Origin: Microvelia longipes
Taxonomy: Eukaryota; Arthropoda; Insecta; Hemiptera; Veliidae
DNA length: 64,000 bases
Reading direction: 5' to 3'
NCBI GenBank assembly: GCA_018340805.1
Contig: JACMZG010001914.1
Location: 18,722,222-18,786,221, forward strand
A program made the position numbers and the translations under genes. Under the pieces are notes generated by a model. It was not told the DNA's origin. It searched no databases and saw nothing but the letters and a program-made list of their open reading frames with translations. Of this stretch, positions 48,842-62,140 are shown in pieces (position 1 is the stretch's first letter; each line of letters starts with the position of its first letter).

Positions 48842-49543
48842 ACTACTGAGTGGTTCAATGCAAACAAACTTGTTGCAAACCCTGACAAAAGTCAAACTAT
48901 CCAGTTCAATCTGGATAAAAGAATTAAGTCCACTAATGTAACTCTATTAGGAATCAAAATTGATTCCAAGTTGGTATGGTCAGATCACACATCTCTACTC
49001 TGTAAATCAGTCGCTAAAAATCTTTATCCGATTAGGTTCATGAGAAACTTATTTGATCAGCAACAACTTGTTCAGCTTTATTACGCACTGATACATTCCA
49101 GATTAACTTATGGATTAGAGATATGGGGATGTTCAGCTGATATAGAGAGAGTTCTCATTGCCCAGAAACGTGCTATCAGAGTCATATGCAAATTACCACC
49201 TATGAAATCATGCAAGGAATACTTCAGGGAACTTGGAATCTTGACAGTGATTGGCGAATACATTTTAGCTTGTGTATTACGAACAGCAGCGCTTAACTTA
49301 CCTAAGGTTTCCGATTGCCATAATCTCAATACAAGGCAAAAGAATGACATAATGTTGCCATACAGACGAGTGGAAAGGACCAAAAGAGATCCTGATATCA
49401 CAGGCATTCAATTGTATAATGCATTGCCAGATATTTATAAGATCTTGGATTTAAAAACCTTGAAAAATGAGCTAAAATTTAAATTAATAAAAATTAGTCC
49501 ATATTCTCTAAATGAGTTTTTTGAAAATATTATTTCTAAATGA
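48842..49543 (+). pseudogene. Non-LTR retrotransposon RT, 3' fragment
   Basis: An open frame of 233 residues from just after a stop codon (no Met). It begins TEWFNANKLVANPDKSQTIQ, the region that directly follows the catalytic Y/FADD box in LINE reverse transcriptases. It continues with LLGIKID, YYALIHSRLTYGLEIWG, IAQKRAIRVICKLPP and CKEYFRELGILT, typical of the C-terminal RT/thumb region of Jockey/CR1-like elements. The endonuclease, the catalytic aspartates and most of the RT are missing, as expected from 5' truncation during target-primed insertion. The frame is still open, so the copy is not very old. An (ATTC)n tail closes it at about 49617-49636. It cannot be autonomous. Confidence 0.85.
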
Positions 49544-49616
49544 TGTACTCATTGTAAGTTTTGTAAATTATTTTTTGACATTGTAAAGCAAATCTATTTT
49601 GTAATTACAGAAATAT

Positions 49617-49636
49617 ATTCATTCATTCATTCAATA
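49617..49636 (+). repeat. (ATTC)n 3' tail of the LINE fragment
   Basis: Several ATTC units about 75 bp after the RT stop codon, as in LINEs that end in a microsatellite rather than poly-A. Confidence 0.65.
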
Positions 49637-50589
49637 ATGACTAAGTAAAAACCTGTAATGATTAGCAAACATTTTGAAAAATCATAGAACACAACAAAAT
49701 GTTCGATGAACGATCTTCATGACCCCCAGTCTCATAAGCTAATTTTTCTTTGAAAATTTGCTAAAACACAAAATTTAGGCAGCTAGGGCCAGCTTTAGTA
49801 ATTTGGTCGTTCCATAATAATGCCGGTCCTCCAAGGTAGCTAAGAAGAAATAGTATAAATAAATAGCTAAGAGAAAATATTTTGCTAATTGGTCACAATC
49901 AGTAAGACTATAACTGATGTAACAGTGATTAAAACAACTGGAGTACAAAATATTTACTTCATTATTAGATACTAGTTATGACAATTTGTTCATTTTATAA
50001 CCTTTTGTAAATAATCAATACAAAAACTGGATTTCAACCTAAACGGTCATCATCAGTGCCGTAGTAAAGAATACATAGATATAGGTGAGTCTTATGCTAT
50101 CAAGACTAAGACGGCTATCATAAGACTCACCTACACTAATTATCTAATTAATTATTAATTAGATAATTAATCACCTAATAATTAATCATCTAATTAACAT
50201 AAACTTTTGTGCTTGTCTGATTAAAAAAGTTTCTTTTGTTTTTGATTTTGATAATCTCTTTTAAATTCAATTTAATTTTCCTTGTTAAATTCAATGATAC
50301 ATGCACATTTTTAAATGCCCCAACAAGCCAATTTTTCTTTTGGCATATTTTCAGAAAATTTTCAAAGAAAAATTAACTTAGGGTAGTGGTAGAAAAATAA
50401 TGGGGGTAGGGGTCAATTTTTTGGCTAATAGAACTTACTGCCCTATTAGCAAGAAATTTTATTTTGTCTCACACATAATTTATACCTTGACATCATAAAT
50501 AATTGTTTACATTCTTTTAGGCCAAGGAAGATTTAATTTAATCCATTGAGAATCGAATTTACACAGTAGGCAAACTTATTCTGGTTAAC
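49637..50589. other. No gene; one CTGATGATG module
   Basis: On the minus strand GCACTGATGATGACC, a loop and GGTTGAAATCC occupy about 50030-50060. The rest is AT-rich, with an internal ATTAGATAATTAA palindromic patch near 50140-50190. Confidence 0.4.
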
Positions 50590-50660
50590 TAGGGTTGCCA
50601 GGATTTAGGCGGGACAGTCCCAATATTGGACCGTAAATGCCTGTACATTTTAACTAAAAG
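50590..50660 (+). mobile_element. hAT-like terminus
   Basis: TAGGGTTGCCAGGATTTAGG followed by GGGACAGTCCC is typical of hAT-type ends. No second end was identified. Confidence 0.4.
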
Positions 50661-50917
50661 TAATAGTTTTAATGCGATTATACGTTTGCGCTACATTAGC
50701 TAATATGTACAGTCACGTAGACGTACATTTCTGTTAAAATCCTATAATCAAAAATGGTCAACTCCGCTAAAATTTAAGAATTTGTGTTTATGCAAATGGC
50801 TGTTAAAACACCCAGTTGAGTAATTACAGAGTAGCACTCTCGTTAAATATGTTCATAAAGAAGTAGCAGAAACGCCGCTCAAATTTAAAATACCCCCGAA
50901 ACTAAAAATTTACCATA

Positions 50918-51321
50918 CAGTCTATCGTTTTATTTAAAAATCTCCAAGGTCATAAGTATTTTGGGGATTAACCAATCAGAGAAGCCGCTGCCAACCTCTC
51001 ACTTAAAAAGAGAAAAAAATCCCTACCACAATAACCGCTGTAGGGGAAAAAACCTTCTTTCCGGCAATCGTTCACTTTGTATGTGGTTCTTCTATTGATT
51101 ACATCGTTTTAAAAACTACTTTCAAATTAATCTTAAAAATGATATTTTAAATGAAACTACACAAAAGAAATGTAAAAAAACATCGCCAAGAAAATACAGG
51201 TAAAATAACCTGATTTGTTTACATAGTTTTTTCTCGCCCCCTTCTTGCAGGGATTTTATTTCTTAATAATCACTGGTGTCTGAACTGACCTGTCAAGATT
51301 TTTAAACTAAACGATAGACTG
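50918..51321. mobile_element. MITE with TA target duplication, 404 bp
   Basis: Inverted ends CAGTCTATCGTTT / AAACGATAGACTG, extending to ~25 bp with mismatches, flanked by TA on both sides. No frame. Tc1/mariner-type by its duplication. Confidence 0.8.
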
Positions 51322-52369
51322 TAGATCTTGTTTTTAATTTTAATATAAATATAAAATATTAAATGAGCAAACATTTATAGTATACAATAGATAGTAATAA
51401 ACAGCAATTCTAATGAAAGAAATCTATATTTTCAAAACTAAATATTCTTTTTATCATTTAAAATTATTTTTAATTTATGTTTGGTTCGTGAACAAGCTTG
51501 TCATAATTTAGAGTCGAAGTGTTAACGTTACGAAGAATTCAATTTGCTTAACTTGAATATGCAACATGGCTATAAAGTTATTGCTTTTATTAATAAGTTT
51601 CTGCAGGATTAAAGTCATTCTTAACAGCTGAGTAGCATAGATGGACTACTACCCCCCGCTAGCTTAGATCTATCCTGCTCGATCTTGGCTAAAATCTGAC
51701 AACCCTTCGGTTAACATCTGGAATTTTTTAGTGCATTTATCACTAAGTAAGAATAGTTTTCATTAAAAAAAGATAATGAAGCTAACCTCTTACAACTTAT
51801 TTAATTAACATTACGAAACTCGCCGAAAAACATGAAGGCAATATTACCTCTTGTTACACCTGAAATACCACATACCTTTTAATACAGATGACAGCATATT
51901 AACTCATTCTATTCTTGCTTAATTGCCTATTTTAAAAGCTAATAAATCTTTAAACTAAAAATAAATAAACATAAATTAATTAACTTTAACAAAAAAATGA
52001 TATTATATTTTATTTGATAAAAACTTAGGATAAAAAATATGATAACAAAATTACTTCTTCTTGTTCTTCAGTTTTTTACTGTCAAAAATTAACTAAGCAG
52101 ACAATAATTCTGTTTTACTTATGAGAATTAATTATGACTTTGCTAAACTAGATTTTTACTTTTATATCTCCTATAGTAGGAGGGGGAGCAATAAAAAAGG
52201 AGGGACACCCACTTTTTTATATAAATGTCCTGGTTTCAATACCTACATATCCCATAAATTGAAAAAAGTTGGTGTCTGTTTGAATGTGCATATTTCTTGT
52301 AATCATGACACAGGCCAAAAGGCTCAACTTAATTGGATGAAACTTATTAACTCATTTTCCAGCTTATTA
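51322..52369. other. No gene recognised
   Basis: A 95-codon plus-strand frame (52121-52408) ends inside the next MITE and has no recognisable similarity; I regard it as spurious. Confidence 0.35.
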
Positions 52370-52510
52370 AAGCTGTTAACAAACTTCTTAACAGCGTGGG
52401 ATAGTTAAAATAGAGCTGAGGAAATAATGGGGTTGGTCTGATACAGGTGTCATTTAACAACTAGGACTAACCTCATAAAAAGCTTCTTCAAATTATATTC
52501 CTACACTGTT
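52370..52510. mobile_element. Short MITE, third copy
   Basis: TTAACAGCGTGGGATAG, GGTTGGTCTGATACAGG and ACTAGGACTAACCTCATAA match 36768-36898 in order. The right end is decayed. Confidence 0.6.
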
Positions 52511-53929
52511 TACCTTTATATATGTGTGGAATACAACAATAAAAAAAAAATCAAGTCAAGTGGGATAAGATTATCGGCTAAACCCACCTAGGCATCTCAA
52601 AATAGCAGTTCAACACAAAAATGATTAATCCAAATATTTGCTATACATAATAATGACCAATTTCAAGAAGATAATCGCGTTGTTAAAATGGTAAATAAAA
52701 ACTAAATTCACTCCGACCAGGGACTATTACCTACTTTGTTAATAATTCTAACTACTTCGTGTTCCCACCTTCTGTGCATATTTTCTGGCATTCTATACCA
52801 ATTATATTCTTTGAACCCAACACATGACTTATGTCACAACATATGCCAGGTTTTTTGTGCTACAGGTAAAATAAACTGTCTCTACAGTAATCCACCTCAC
52901 TGATAACTATATTTATCTATGATCCAGCAAAAAATTGAGTAGTAATCAAACATGACAGTTCTGAACAGACTTTATCAGGAAGAGTAAACATGTGTAATCT
53001 ACCAGCAGGTTACTGCATTTAAGCATGCAGATGTCAAACCCTCAATAATATTAGTGTTCAATAATAAAAACAAGGAAGTAACAAAAGATTAAAAAAGAAA
53101 CCATAATAATAAAAAACAACATCAATGAAATGATTTTATATTTTGCAAAGATAGCTTTTTCTGGTAATTTGTTTTTTGAACACATTGTTTTTCCAATATT
53201 TACCTATAAAATTTGTTGAATAAATAATGTTTTAAATAATAACTACCAAAAGAAATAGAATAATGCAGTGATTGAAATTAGACACAACCCAGCTACTTGT
53301 GGCATATTACACTTGAGCTGGCTTCGCCAAACACAATAAAAACGCCCAAACTCCAACCTTTGGCTAGCTTGGCCTCTAGTAGTAAGCAGAAGCTATAAGA
53401 CTGAGTTTGTTTAAACAGTTTCTTTGTTAATATTGCCATTAGCCATAAACAGATTGATTAATGGCAGAATTGGAACACTCTAATTGGTTTGATTTGCATA
53501 AAAGTACTATTATTTACTATAACTACTGATTTGTAAACAATTTTTTAGTTATAGTTACAATTCTGTATTTTGGATGTTTTCGTTCAAAACAAATTAATTT
53601 GAATGAAAACAATAGTTTAGTTTTAAGCAGTTTCTCTAGGATAACCTAGTTTCTATTTATAAAATGAAAGTTTAAAACTTTTTCAACCAGATCATCATTT
53701 TAATCTTGATGATTTGAATCATGGAGCTAATTCTGTATCGATTGACTAATATTTCCTTTTAGATAAGTAATTTAAGGAAATTACTCAAATTAGAAATTAA
53801 AGTAATTTACACTCAAGATGATAAGACAAATGTTTTAATACCATTTACCCAATTTTTCTAACTCAGTGCCAAACTTTTCCCACTCACTTGCTTTGTGAGT
53901 GGGAAAATGTCGGCTACGCAGACATTGCG
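52511..53929. other. Spacer with one protein-like short frame
   Basis: The minus strand 52833-52708 has a 41-residue frame of non-repetitive, protein-like composition (FKEYNWYRMPENMHRRW, HEVVRIINK). I cannot name a family. It has no start Met at a sensible place and could be an exon, a transposase relic or chance. Nothing else was recognised. Confidence 0.25.
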
Positions 53930-54090
53930 TATCCCACCTAAAATCACAGCAGACATTACATACCTTTGCCAAAATCACCACAGATATTGTGTATCCCTGC
54001 CAAAATCACCACAGATATTGTGTATCCCTGCCAAAATCACCGCAGATACATTGTATCCCTGCCAAAATCACCGCAGACATTGAGTAACCC
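53930..54090. repeat. 31-bp minisatellite
   Basis: About five copies of a unit containing CCAAAATCACCACAGATATT then GTGTATCCCTG. Two overlapping frames across it are artefacts of the repeat. Confidence 0.88.
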
Positions 54091-54439
54091 AGCCTGAATG
54101 GCTTAGCTATTCAAGAACCAGCATAGTACTCAGACTCAAGTAGTGATTATGAATACAGCCCTTAATTATGACATAAACAAATAACATAATTTTATAACAT
54201 ATGTTATAAAAATCAGCTGTATTAAATATTTTTAGGAAAAATCCTTCACAGGAAAATGATACCCAACTTTGTATGAATAAAAATTAGAAAAAATATACTT
54301 ATCTGTGAATAAATCAGGCTCATAACTTCTTTTACATTAAAATTAAGATTTAGATATTTTAAACAGTACAATGTCAGAAAAAAAATATACACTGACCTGG
54401 ACAATTAACAACAGTATTAGAACACTGTATTATAGCAAT

Positions 54440-54572
54440 AATGAAACTAAAAAATTCAATGCTTGATTATAAAAGTAAACAAAATGCAATGCTTGATTAT
54501 AAAAGTAAACAAAATTCAATGCTTGATTATAAAAGTAAACAAAATTCAATGCTAGATTATAAAAGTAAACAA
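54440..54572. repeat. 30-bp minisatellite
   Basis: Four nearly perfect copies of a unit with ATTCAATGCTTGATTATAAA then AGTAAACAAA. A spurious frame (repeating MLDYKSKQN) crosses it. Confidence 0.88.
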
Positions 54573-55124
54573 TGCCATCTTAATTCTTCGTTATGCGACT
54601 ATTTACGCATAAAATTATGCTGTTATATATAACTACAGATTTTTTAATATTCTCATTTTTTTACAAACAGCTAATTTATATAAATATTAATTTAATATAT
54701 TTTACAGTTAAATAAAATTCTTAATTTTAAAAATTCCTATAAAAACATTTAATACTTGGGGTTACTTTGTTTTGTTCTGCAATTTTGAGTTTTTTCTAAT
54801 TTTTTTTAACAATTTTTATAAAATTTTACAACACTGTTTTTTTTATCACTAGAAGTTTGTTTTATACAAAATGTATCACTACTGTATTTTTGTAATTCTT
54901 TCAATTAAAATGATAATTTTTATTATTATTTTGAATTTATTGATATTGATTCAGAAGTAATGAATAAATAAAATGAAAATGTGCTGCAGTACAATTTTAA
55001 TAAATAAAAAAAAAAAATGCCACAATTTTCAGATTCGTTAAATTTTTTCAACCTCCCCTTGTTTTTAAAACAGACCTCATACTCTACAAAGTGACAAGAT
55101 GTAATAAACAATAATAAAAAAAAT
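54573..55124. other. No gene seen
   Basis: Very AT-rich spacer. Confidence 0.4.
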
Positions 55125-55555
55125 CAGGTACAGGGTACCTCAGAACTTTTCCTCACCACATTGGATTCCCTACTTATTAGATAAAGGAATACACTCATAC
55201 CAAATTTCAACTATATTGAATTATTTTTTGTTTTTTTATAAATGGTATACAAGTAATTCAATAAAAATTGAACTAATGCTGATAATAAGATGAAACTTGG
55301 CACATATGTTGGTCTCAAATATGACTATATGGATGCTAAGTCTCAAAATTATTAAAACATTTTTCAGTGTAAAAATTGCTTTGTGTAAGTTTCAAACCCT
55401 CTGGCATAAATACACTAGGAGCTAGGAAACTCGTGCAATTTTGAGAAAACCACTCAGTAGTCGAAACCTGAAACAAGATAATTCAGATGGAATCCTGGTT
55501 TGAGTTTTTTTTGCAACTCAATACTTTTCCTATATACATGAGAAAAAGTAAAAAG
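55125..55555 (-). repeat. 5S-like dispersed repeat, core-less copy
   Basis: AAATCAGGTACAGGGTACCTCAGAAC marks one end and AATACTTTTCCTATATACAT the other. It contains AACTAATGCTGATAATAAGATG and GAAACTTGGCACATATG. The 5S-like segment is deleted. Confidence 0.7.
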
Positions 55556-55966
55556 AAATAGAACACAAAAAATAAAACAAAAAAATAATAGAAAAATATC
55601 TTTGGTATATTAAAAAAGCAGCGGATGGTAATAAAACCTTAAATGGCGAGGAATCATAAAACAACAAAAAAATAAAATTTGTTTAAAATACAATGATAAG
55701 ATAATTAATTTTTTAGTCCATTGGATATTAACCTACAGAGGATTTCTATACTTATTTACAGTTTGGAACAGTAATATTCATAAAAAAATAATTTGTGCTG
55801 TCTTGGTTTGAACTATTATTATTACTAAGGCTCTTCCACTGACAAGAGGGTGAAAACCATTAAATTGGTTCAAGTTTTAGGAAACATTTTAAATATGTAC
55901 ATCTTATACTACTTATTATTAAACATAAAAATAAGTATATTTGATACGAAATTTTAAATGTTCACA

Positions 55967-56058
<92 letters not shown>

Positions 56059-57473
56059 TAATATGTATTACGTGTGGTTTATTAGATTTTAAATGCCACA
56101 AAATTTAAGTCTTATTTATAGAGCTTATATGGAGATGACATTCAAGAACCAAATAAACAAATTTATGGTGTTTTCGTTTATAACAACGAAACAGGATTTT
56201 TTAATTTATTTAAGAAAATAAAAACTGTCTAAAATGTTAACACTCAGACATATTTTAAATATAATATATATTTTATTATATAAGTAAGCTTAAATGTCTT
56301 TATTCAGTTAAAGAGCCTAAAAAATTACCTTAATTAAAAGAAAATAAATTAAATTAAAAAGTACAGTATACGCAGAGAAAGGATGTTAGACTTCTTTTTA
56401 TGAACTATTATAGATATAAAGATGTGGTTTGAATGGGTATGTATAAAGCCGTTGCAAATTGGTTTAAACAATAAGGATTTTTATTATTAAAAAAATATTT
56501 ATAATAATATATTATAATAATTATTATAATATATTTATAATTAAATATGTCACTTTGATGGTTCATTCAAAGTCAAAATCAGAATTCAAAAGTAAAACTT
56601 TTATTCATAAGTAGAATCAAAACCTAGAGTAAAACATTGTTTTCCATTTAATTTTTCCGCATAATGTGGATTAGGCAGAACAATCAGTTGCAAGAAACTC
56701 TAAGCCTATTTATACTCATTTAACATGTATATCTACAATGTCATTTAGAATATCTACAATATCTATAAAAGTTCAAAAAAAAAGTTTAACATTATTAAGT
56801 AAAGCTTTCCTTGATACTGTAGTTATAGCATTTTAAAGGCCTTAATTTTTAAATTCCTCCAACAAATTGATTAACTGATATTAATAACCAAGAACAAGTC
56901 TAAAATATTACAAAATATATTTAAATACTATTCTACTGCTAAAGCAATTTAAAAACAAAAATATACTTCATTAACAGAAATAAATTAAAATACAAGCAAT
57001 AAATTATTGTTTATAAAAATTGACTTAATTTCTTTAATTATAATACATTTAATAAAATTATCAGCCCAAATTATAAATAAATAAATACATATTTTGTCGT
57101 AATTTACATTTTGTCTAAACCTAAATAATGTTTTAAAATACTTAACAGAGTACAAGTAGTGAATTTTTTAAATATTGACTGTTTCAGTACAGGTTTTGGA
57201 AAAAATAGGCCCAACCATAAATGATGTTAGAATTAAATACTTAATACAATTTTAACCTTTTAAGGAAGATAATCATACAAGGTTTTGCATGGTTAACCTT
57301 ATCTTAAAGAAAAGTAAGATAAAATAAGTCCTGCATCAAGTATTATAAAATAAATCTAAAGTTAAAGAGGATAGGTGTTATCCATAGGCGATTCTGGGAG
57401 GGGTCAAGGGAGCTTAAGCTCCTCTCTAGTTTGAAATTTTCCCCTCCCCTAAATCCAACCATAGGTTAAATAG

Positions 57474-57567
<94 letters not shown>

Positions 57568-58902
57568 TAAGGGGCCAAGACCCCCTCTTAGATTTTATGA
57601 TCACTGATAGTGTTATCGAAACAGCAAGTATTGACGGTAGCTGATTCTTTAAATTGATTATAAAACTTTATAATAAAATGAAAAACTAACATGCTTGTTA
57701 GCATACAGGGTGAACCAACAGTCTCCCCCCCCCCTTACATTTTGAACTGTTAATACACATATAAATGAAACTTGGAGTATTTTTTATGTAAAGAAAAGAA
57801 GAACACCTTTTTGGTGGTATTGTAAACTTCGGGTGTACTTAGCAACAACAACTTAAGTAAAAAAATAAAAAAATTGGAAGGCTCACTTTATTAAGTTATT
57901 GGTTTCTCAGAATGAATACAAGACATTTTGTGCATTTCATATTTTTGTCTAACGCTGGTATTTAGGTGGGAATAAGTGCCTGAAGTGTAAAAAATTTGAC
58001 ATTTTAAAATAAAATTAAACTTAAGTATTGAACTTAAATAGACTTTGCCAAGAGTAAAAATGTCTTTTTTGGCTTAAGACAACAAAACATTTATTATCTT
58101 ACCCTCATATAAAGATATTATAAGAAAAAAATAGTAACCCTGATTATTTTTTAAGATTAAAAATGTAATGACTTTAGGTGGCAATGACTTAACCACCTCG
58201 TAAAATTATCTACTATTAAACAAGCATGACAGGTTTCCATTTTATAAACATCTGACTTCACCAAACAACATTACATACGTAAAAACAAGTCATCAGTCCA
58301 TTCTTAAATTATTTTACAGTTCCATGTCAGTCTCTAATAACAAAAGAAAAAAAAATATAAAATTCGCACACCAATTTTTCATAAATTATAGTAGTAAGAT
58401 TTAGAGCACTCGTCCTTTAAATGCCTCAAATATAATTTATGCATAAAAAATACACAAATGAATTAATAATATTTTTGTGAAGAGTTAATAAGTGTTTTTT
58501 TAAATAATTAATCAAGTTCAGGGTTCAGGTACTTAAGTAAGAATGCTGGACACAATAAATACTTATTTTCCTTAAGATCAGGTAAAGTAAGGTAACAACA
58601 ATAATATTACAACTGCATTTTCATAATACTATAATGAGACAACCTTACCTGGGATTAGGTTATACCTTAAAATAATACCAATATAGAAGGAACACAGGAC
58701 TGTAAACACAATGGAATTCCACTGATAACAAGAAAGCCGGTTTACTGGTGATCTTAAGTAGGGGCCCCACCCAAAAAATAAAAAATTATTTTATAAATGT
58801 TTCATACATATCCATTAATAAAGAGAGTTTATAAAAAACAAATACAATAACTTAAAAAAACCAATAATGCATTTAATGAAATTGGTCTTCGATACCAACA
58901 AG
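55556..58902. other. Gene-free AT-rich region
   Basis: Holds (TA)n runs at 55969-56062 and 57474-57564 and a C-run at 57724-57734. A scrap at 57615-57650 (CAGCAAGTATTGACGGTAGC) matches the end of the element at 31222-31445. No gene was recognised. Confidence 0.45.
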
Positions 58903-59223
58903 TATAGAGGTATTATTACTAGAGGATCCCTATAGGTTAAATTTTGAAACATCGAAAAAGTAACCTGACCACTTTGACTTAAAAATATAATCAAATAATC
59001 GGTACAAAATTACAGATAACTAAGATAGTATAACATTACAAATACAAATCAAAACACAAAAAAATTACGGGAAGCTGAAAACAATAATTTATAATAACCT
59101 TAACTCACTCTTGATGGAGGTTTCAATAAGGTTACACAGAGCTCCTGAGAGCCCCAAAATGATATTTCAGGCCTCGCAATGTATTGAGATAGGCTATGCT
59201 CCCTCTAGAATATATCCCTATGG
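58903..59223 (+). mobile_element. ~310 bp dispersed MITE-like element
   Basis: Left end ATAGAGGTATTATTACTAGAG, right end CCTCTAGAATATATCCCTAT. Contains TTTTGAAACATCGAAAAAGT and GATATTTCAGGCCTCG. The frame at 59111-59329 begins inside it and is spurious. Confidence 0.8.
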
Positions 59224-61482
59224 CAAAAAGTTAATAGAGTACGAGAACCTACATTTAGTTGACAAGGAATTACTTTTAAAACATTTTTTTTTCTTTAAAA
59301 TACAATTTAAAATGTTTAAAATATTATAATCATCCAATATTTATTTAGTTTATATTTTATATTCTTTTATGAATAATGGAGCATTAATGAATGATATAAC
59401 TTAATAATCTATCAACTGGAGAAGTATTGCCAACTTAGCTACAAGAAAATTGTGTATTGTTAGAGTGGCATTACTTAAGACCACCAGTAAATTGGCTTTG
59501 CTGTAATACAAACTTAATTTGACTGTAGCCACTTACATAAGGAAATTACCATGGCAATTTCTTTACTGGTCCATGGCCAATTACTTTAAAATATTTTAAG
59601 GAAGTATTTCATAAAATGATATCAGTTAAAAGGAAGTTATTATACAAGGGTTTTGGTGGCAGGTTAGTGGCCTCACTCAAACTTTAGTATTGTTCTAAAA
59701 TACTGCACTTAAGAGTTTTTTTTAAAATATTGGGTTAACTTTTTACATTACAATCAACCAAATTATTTAGATAAACAATAAAATCAGGTCAGAAACTGTC
59801 ATACTGTATTAAATGTGTAGAAACACAAATCGTGTGAACCAAGAGATGGCGTTATAATCACTTCCCTATACTACCCATTATAAAACCTGGACCAGTTGGT
59901 TCGCAGTATTCCTGCCAATAACCCGTGGCGGGCTCATGTTTTAATTTATTTTATTCCTATCCAATAAAGAGAGGGGTATGTAAAAAGAGGGCCTGTTATT
60001 GTCCATTTTAAAAAGGATTTTAAAGGAGAAAAGTTTACTCATTAGGATATCAGAACAAGGAGCTCACATAGATTAACCCTACTGGCAAAATAAAACAAGA
60101 AATTACCAGGTTCTATTTTTATATAATTTAACACGAACACTTTATTCTGTGATGGGAAGCTTTTTTTTATTTCCATCTTTTAAAGTCATTTTGAGGGGGG
60201 TGAAAGTCTACTCACTCTATGAGGTTCCTGTGTAAATAAAATAGGACCTCGTATATTGTTTTAATTTTAAAAGGTGTGCTCACAGCTGTTATTATCTGTC
60301 AGAATTGCTGAATTTCATTCATTTTTAAGAAATAATAACAAAACATTAAATAATTTGTATATTATTTAACAAAAATTTGACAGAAAAAAGGCGTACTTGA
60401 TGGTGTTTTGTTTGGCCTCGTGTTTTCTGAAATTGAATAGACTTCCTCTCCTCCTTCCACCCTCACCTTGTCAAAATGACTTTAGCATCTTTAAACACAC
60501 TACTTATTACCAAATTGAAACTGATTCCATTGATTTATGTTCAGAAAATCATATCAGAATCAGTAAATGGTATAAAGTAGTATTCAAACTGTTTAAGTCC
60601 ATTAAAGGTCAAAAGAGATAAAGTTTAAAAAATCCAGGATTGGGTAACATGGAAATTCTCCTCAATTCATCTTTTTTGCTATTCATTATATTGCACTCAC
60701 TTTAAGACGCTTGCTCAACCTTACAATACAAAAATAGTCTAATTTATTTATCAATATGTCATTGGTTTTATAAAAATAAAATCGTCCAGGTAATTTAGAA
60801 ATTAAACCAAAATTGTACCTACTTTGGATAACAAAGGTTTACATTGACCACAAATTTAGAGTACCACAATTGGTACTCATTTAATTCTTTAGATTAAATG
60901 ACCCCTTCGTTTAATATTAATAAATCACAACATAATAATTGACACAATTAATAAATGACAAAGGTAAATAAACACAAAAACTAAAGGGTCACCTAAACAA
61001 AAGAAATGCTCCACAATTCTCTTAATTGATCACTAGGTTAGAGTACTAAAACTTTGAAGCCACTAGACTCATTTATCCCTAAACTAATAAATAAAATTCT
61101 TTTTTTATATAATTTCATTAAAATAAAAAAATTAAACTAAGGAAAATAAAGAATTAAAAAGAAAACAAATAATTAACAATAAAAATAATAAAAGATACAG
61201 ATTGTCTGAGAAAATAACTGTCAAATCATCTACAACCCAATACAAATTATCGGTCCTCTAACTTTAAAAAAAGCTTTGTATACCCTTAAATAATCTTTAA
61301 AAAATGATAACAGATATATGTCGTTTATAAGTTGACATTAATATCCTAGACAGACATATCTTTTAACTTTACTGAGAAGACTAGAATAAAGAAATTAAAT
61401 TATTTACATATATATCACATTTATAGGATAAAAATTCAAACAAAGCAAGTTCTGACATTAAATTAATGAATATTAAAACAAT
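59224..61482. other. No gene recognised
   Basis: AT-rich DNA. The frame at 60397-60621 has no recognisable similarity. Confidence 0.4.
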
Positions 61483-61502
61483 ATATATATAATATATTAT
61501 AT

Positions 61503-61534
<32 letters not shown>

Positions 61535-61535
61535 A
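61483..61535. repeat. (TA)n microsatellite
   Basis: TA/ATAT run with minor interruptions. Confidence 0.85.
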
Positions 61536-61589
61536 AATTAGTTGTACCAGATTAGGTAAGAACAACCTGAATAGTGAAATTGCTAAGGA

Positions 61590-62140
61590 GCAAACAGTAA
61601 TTAAACTAAGATTTATCATATTTTTATTTTTAACCGTAAACTCGTCAAAAACTGAAATTTTTGAAAAATTAACAAAGAGTAAAGTAGGCTTAATTTCGAC
61701 TTTTTGATAAAAGTATTCTTCATAAAATTGTTTAATTGTCCCCTGAGAAAATTTCCCCAAAAAAATTCAAATTTACTCCCACTTCCAAATTTGAATATTT
61801 CAAAAGTTGTTCAATCTGGATAAATCCTACATCGCTTTAAAGATCTTGACTAGTGGAACAAAAATGTTGTAAACATCAATTTAAGTAACACTAACTGAGA
61901 TATTTCAATAAAATGGGAAGTGAAGAAGGAAGGGGGTAGATTTTGAAAATATTAATTTTAATTTTTTGAGGAAAAATTTTCTTAAGGGGACAAGTAAAGA
62001 ATCTTATGAAAAATATTTTTTTGAAAAGTCAAAATTAAGCTTACTTTTCTCTTTGTTTGTTTTTTGAGTCTACCGTTAAAAAATAAAAATATGTTAAATC
62101 TTAGTTTGAAAACATACAGGATCTATCAAGAATGACATTT
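61590..62140. repeat. Large inverted repeat, arms ~180 bp
   Basis: 61590-61775 and 61955-62140 are diverged inverted copies with a ~180 bp spacer. Landmarks: AAACTAAGATTTATCATATT, AACAAAGAGTAAAGTAGGCT and GTCCCCTGAGAAAATT on the left; AATTTTCTTAAGGGGAC, AAGCTTACTTTTCTCTTTG and AAATCTTAGTTT on the right. Possibly an old foldback element. The minus-strand frame 61497-61760 is a by-product. Confidence 0.7.

Noticed and set aside
49108..49407. 99-codon minus-strand gene
   Set aside because: It is the antisense shadow of the LINE reverse transcriptase fragment.
52121..52408. 95-codon plus-strand gene
   Set aside because: No recognisable similarity, and its 3' end is formed by a copy of the 130-bp MITE.
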